The notes under the pieces are model-generated. The model was given only the letters and a program-made list of their open reading frames with translations. It ran no database searches and was not told the origin of the DNA. 6,039 bases of DNA from positions 1 through 6,039 of the forward strand of contig VAXR01000020.1 in NCBI GenBank assembly GCA_005885165.1, in the 5' to 3' direction. Origin of the DNA: Actinomycetota bacterium (GTDB lineage: Bacteria > Actinomycetota > Thermoleophilia > Solirubrobacterales > Thermoleophilaceae). This document shows positions 5,427-6,039 of the stretch, one piece after another. The position numbers and the translations under genes were made by a program. Numbering within the stretch: position 1 is the first letter of the stretch; every line of letters starts with the position of its first letter.

Positions 5427-5432
5427 CTGCTC

Positions 5433-5467
5433 AAAAAGAGGGTCCGCGCAAAAAAGAGGGTCCGCGC
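5433..5467. repeat. Tandem pair of a 17-base repeat
   Basis: AAAAAGAGGGTCCGCGC occurs at 5433-5449 and again, identical, at 5451-5467, with one extra A between (period 18). On the minus strand each copy reads as a GC-rich block ending in a T-run (GCGCGGACCCTCTTTTT), like the 3' half of an intrinsic terminator. The pair lies outside any gene, between the large hairpin and the GT20 gene. It may be a local duplication or a copy of a dispersed intergenic repeat. Confidence 0.75.
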
Positions 5468-5477
5468 GGCTAGGCCC
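5450..5477 (-). terminator. Candidate intrinsic terminator of the GT20 gene
   Basis: On the minus strand, GGGCC (5477-5473) can pair with GGACCC (5463-5458, one A bulged) around a 9-base loop. TC and six T residues (5455-5450) follow. It begins 9 bases after the GT20 stop codon. The stem is short, but the position and the T-run fit an intrinsic terminator. A second T5 run lies 18 bases further on in the other copy of the repeat. Confidence 0.5.
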
Positions 5478-5486
5478 GACGGTTCC

Positions 5487-6039
5487 TCAAGCCGCCGCCG
5501 TCACTCCCCCCGGCCCGAGCCCCACGCCCGACCGCTTCGCCTCGATGTCGCGCATCTGGTCGTCCACCCAGTCGCCCGGGTTGCGCGCGGAGATGATCTT
5601 CTTCAAGCCCTCCGCCCGCCACGCGCGCTCGTCTGCCGACATCGTCAGCGCCCGGTGGATCGCGTCCGCCTGCTCCTGCACGTCGAACGGGTTGACCGAC
5701 AGGGCGAACTCCCCGAGCTCCTCGTGCGCGCCGGTGTTCTCGGAAAGCAGACTCACGCCGCCGCGCTCGTTGACGAGCGGCCCCTCCTTCGCCACCAGGT
5801 TCATCCCGTCGAACATCGCGTTGACCACCAGCAGGTCGTAGTGCTTGTAGGCGGCGATCGCGCGGTCGAGGTTCTCCTCGAGCCTGAGGTCGATCGGCAT
5901 CCAGTCCGTCGTCCCGTGGCGGTGGTTGACGACCGCCACGAGCGCCTCGATCCGCTCCAGGTACTCCGCGTACTCCGGCACGTCCTGGCGCGATGGCATC
6001 AACTGGGCGATGAACGTGACCCGCTCGCGGAACTCGGGG
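5487..6039 (-). CDS. otsA: Trehalose-6-phosphate synthase (GT20), C-terminal part (cut by right window edge)
   Basis: The frame runs open from the right edge (first full codon at 6038) and gives 183 residues to the TGA at 5487-5489. OtsA transfers glucose from UDP-glucose to glucose-6-phosphate, making trehalose-6-phosphate for the compatible solute trehalose. The visible part is the C-terminal Rossmann half of the GT-B fold. It shows MPSRQDVPEYAEY (14-26 of the visible part), YDLLVVNAMFDGMNLVAKEG (67-86), in which DGMNLVAKE is the nucleotide-sugar-binding signature, LSENTGAHEELGE (98-110) and SVNPFDVQEQADAI (114-127). A Gly/Ala-rich tail ends the protein. Related GT20 enzymes such as glucosylglycerol-phosphate synthase share these motifs, so the exact acceptor is likely but not proven. 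No otsB follows within the window. The gene converges on the plus-strand gene and is unrelated to the ribosomal/replication cluster. Confidence 0.88.
   Translation of the reverse strand, partial: PEFRERVTFIAQLMPSRQDVPEYAEYLERIEALVAVVNHRHGTTDWMPIDLRLEENLDRAIAAYKHYDLLVVNAMFDGMNLVAKEGPLVNERGGVSLLSENTGAHEELGEFALSVNPFDVQEQADAIHRALTMSADERAWRAEGLKKIISARNPGDWVDDQMRDIEAKRSGVGLGPGGVTAAA

Noticed and set aside
5384..5467. CRISPR-like repeat array
   Set aside because: Only two adjacent copies with a single-base gap, no spacers, and no cas genes.

Overview
The window is GC-rich chromosomal DNA with tightly packed genes. Four of the seven genes whose start is visible begin at GTG or TTG. The order rpsF-ssb-rpsR-rplI-dnaB, the codon use and the style of the proteins point to an actinobacterium. 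A helicase loader followed by purA directly after dnaB suggests a deep-branching class such as Thermoleophilia, but that placement is inference.

Region 1 (1-4768, minus strand, read right to left) is one housekeeping gene cluster. It runs bS6 (rpsF), single-strand DNA-binding protein (ssb), bS18 (rpsR), bL9 (rplI), replicative helicase (dnaB), a DnaC/DnaI-type AAA+ helicase loader with an N-terminal Cys cluster, and the N-terminal half of adenylosuccinate synthetase (purA), cut by the left edge. dnaB and the loader overlap by 4 bases (TTGA). The longer gaps are rpsF-ssb (147 bases, with a strong stem-loop) and ssb-rpsR (101 bases). The cluster couples ribosomal proteins S6, S18 and L9 to replication-fork proteins (SSB, DnaB, loader) and to AMP synthesis.

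Region 2 (4769-4863) is a short divergent intergenic stretch. An extended -10-like element sits 8 bases before the rpsF GTG, which suggests a leaderless or nearly leaderless rpsF transcript.

Region 3 (4864-5361, plus strand) is the only plus-strand gene. It encodes an unrecognised 165-residue protein with one N-terminal membrane segment and a Pro/Arg-rich tail.

Region 4 (5362-5486) is a structured convergent intergenic region. It holds two consecutive hairpins, a tandem 17-base repeat, and a probable minus-strand terminator.

Region 5 (5487-6039, minus strand) is the C-terminal part of a GT20 trehalose-6-phosphate synthase (otsA-like), cut by the right edge.

I see no mobile element, CRISPR array, tRNA or rRNA. 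Most of the window is ordinary core genome. The less ordinary points are the loader next to dnaB, the tailed bS6, the divergent Pro/Arg-rich membrane protein, and the hairpin/repeat cluster at 5364-5477.
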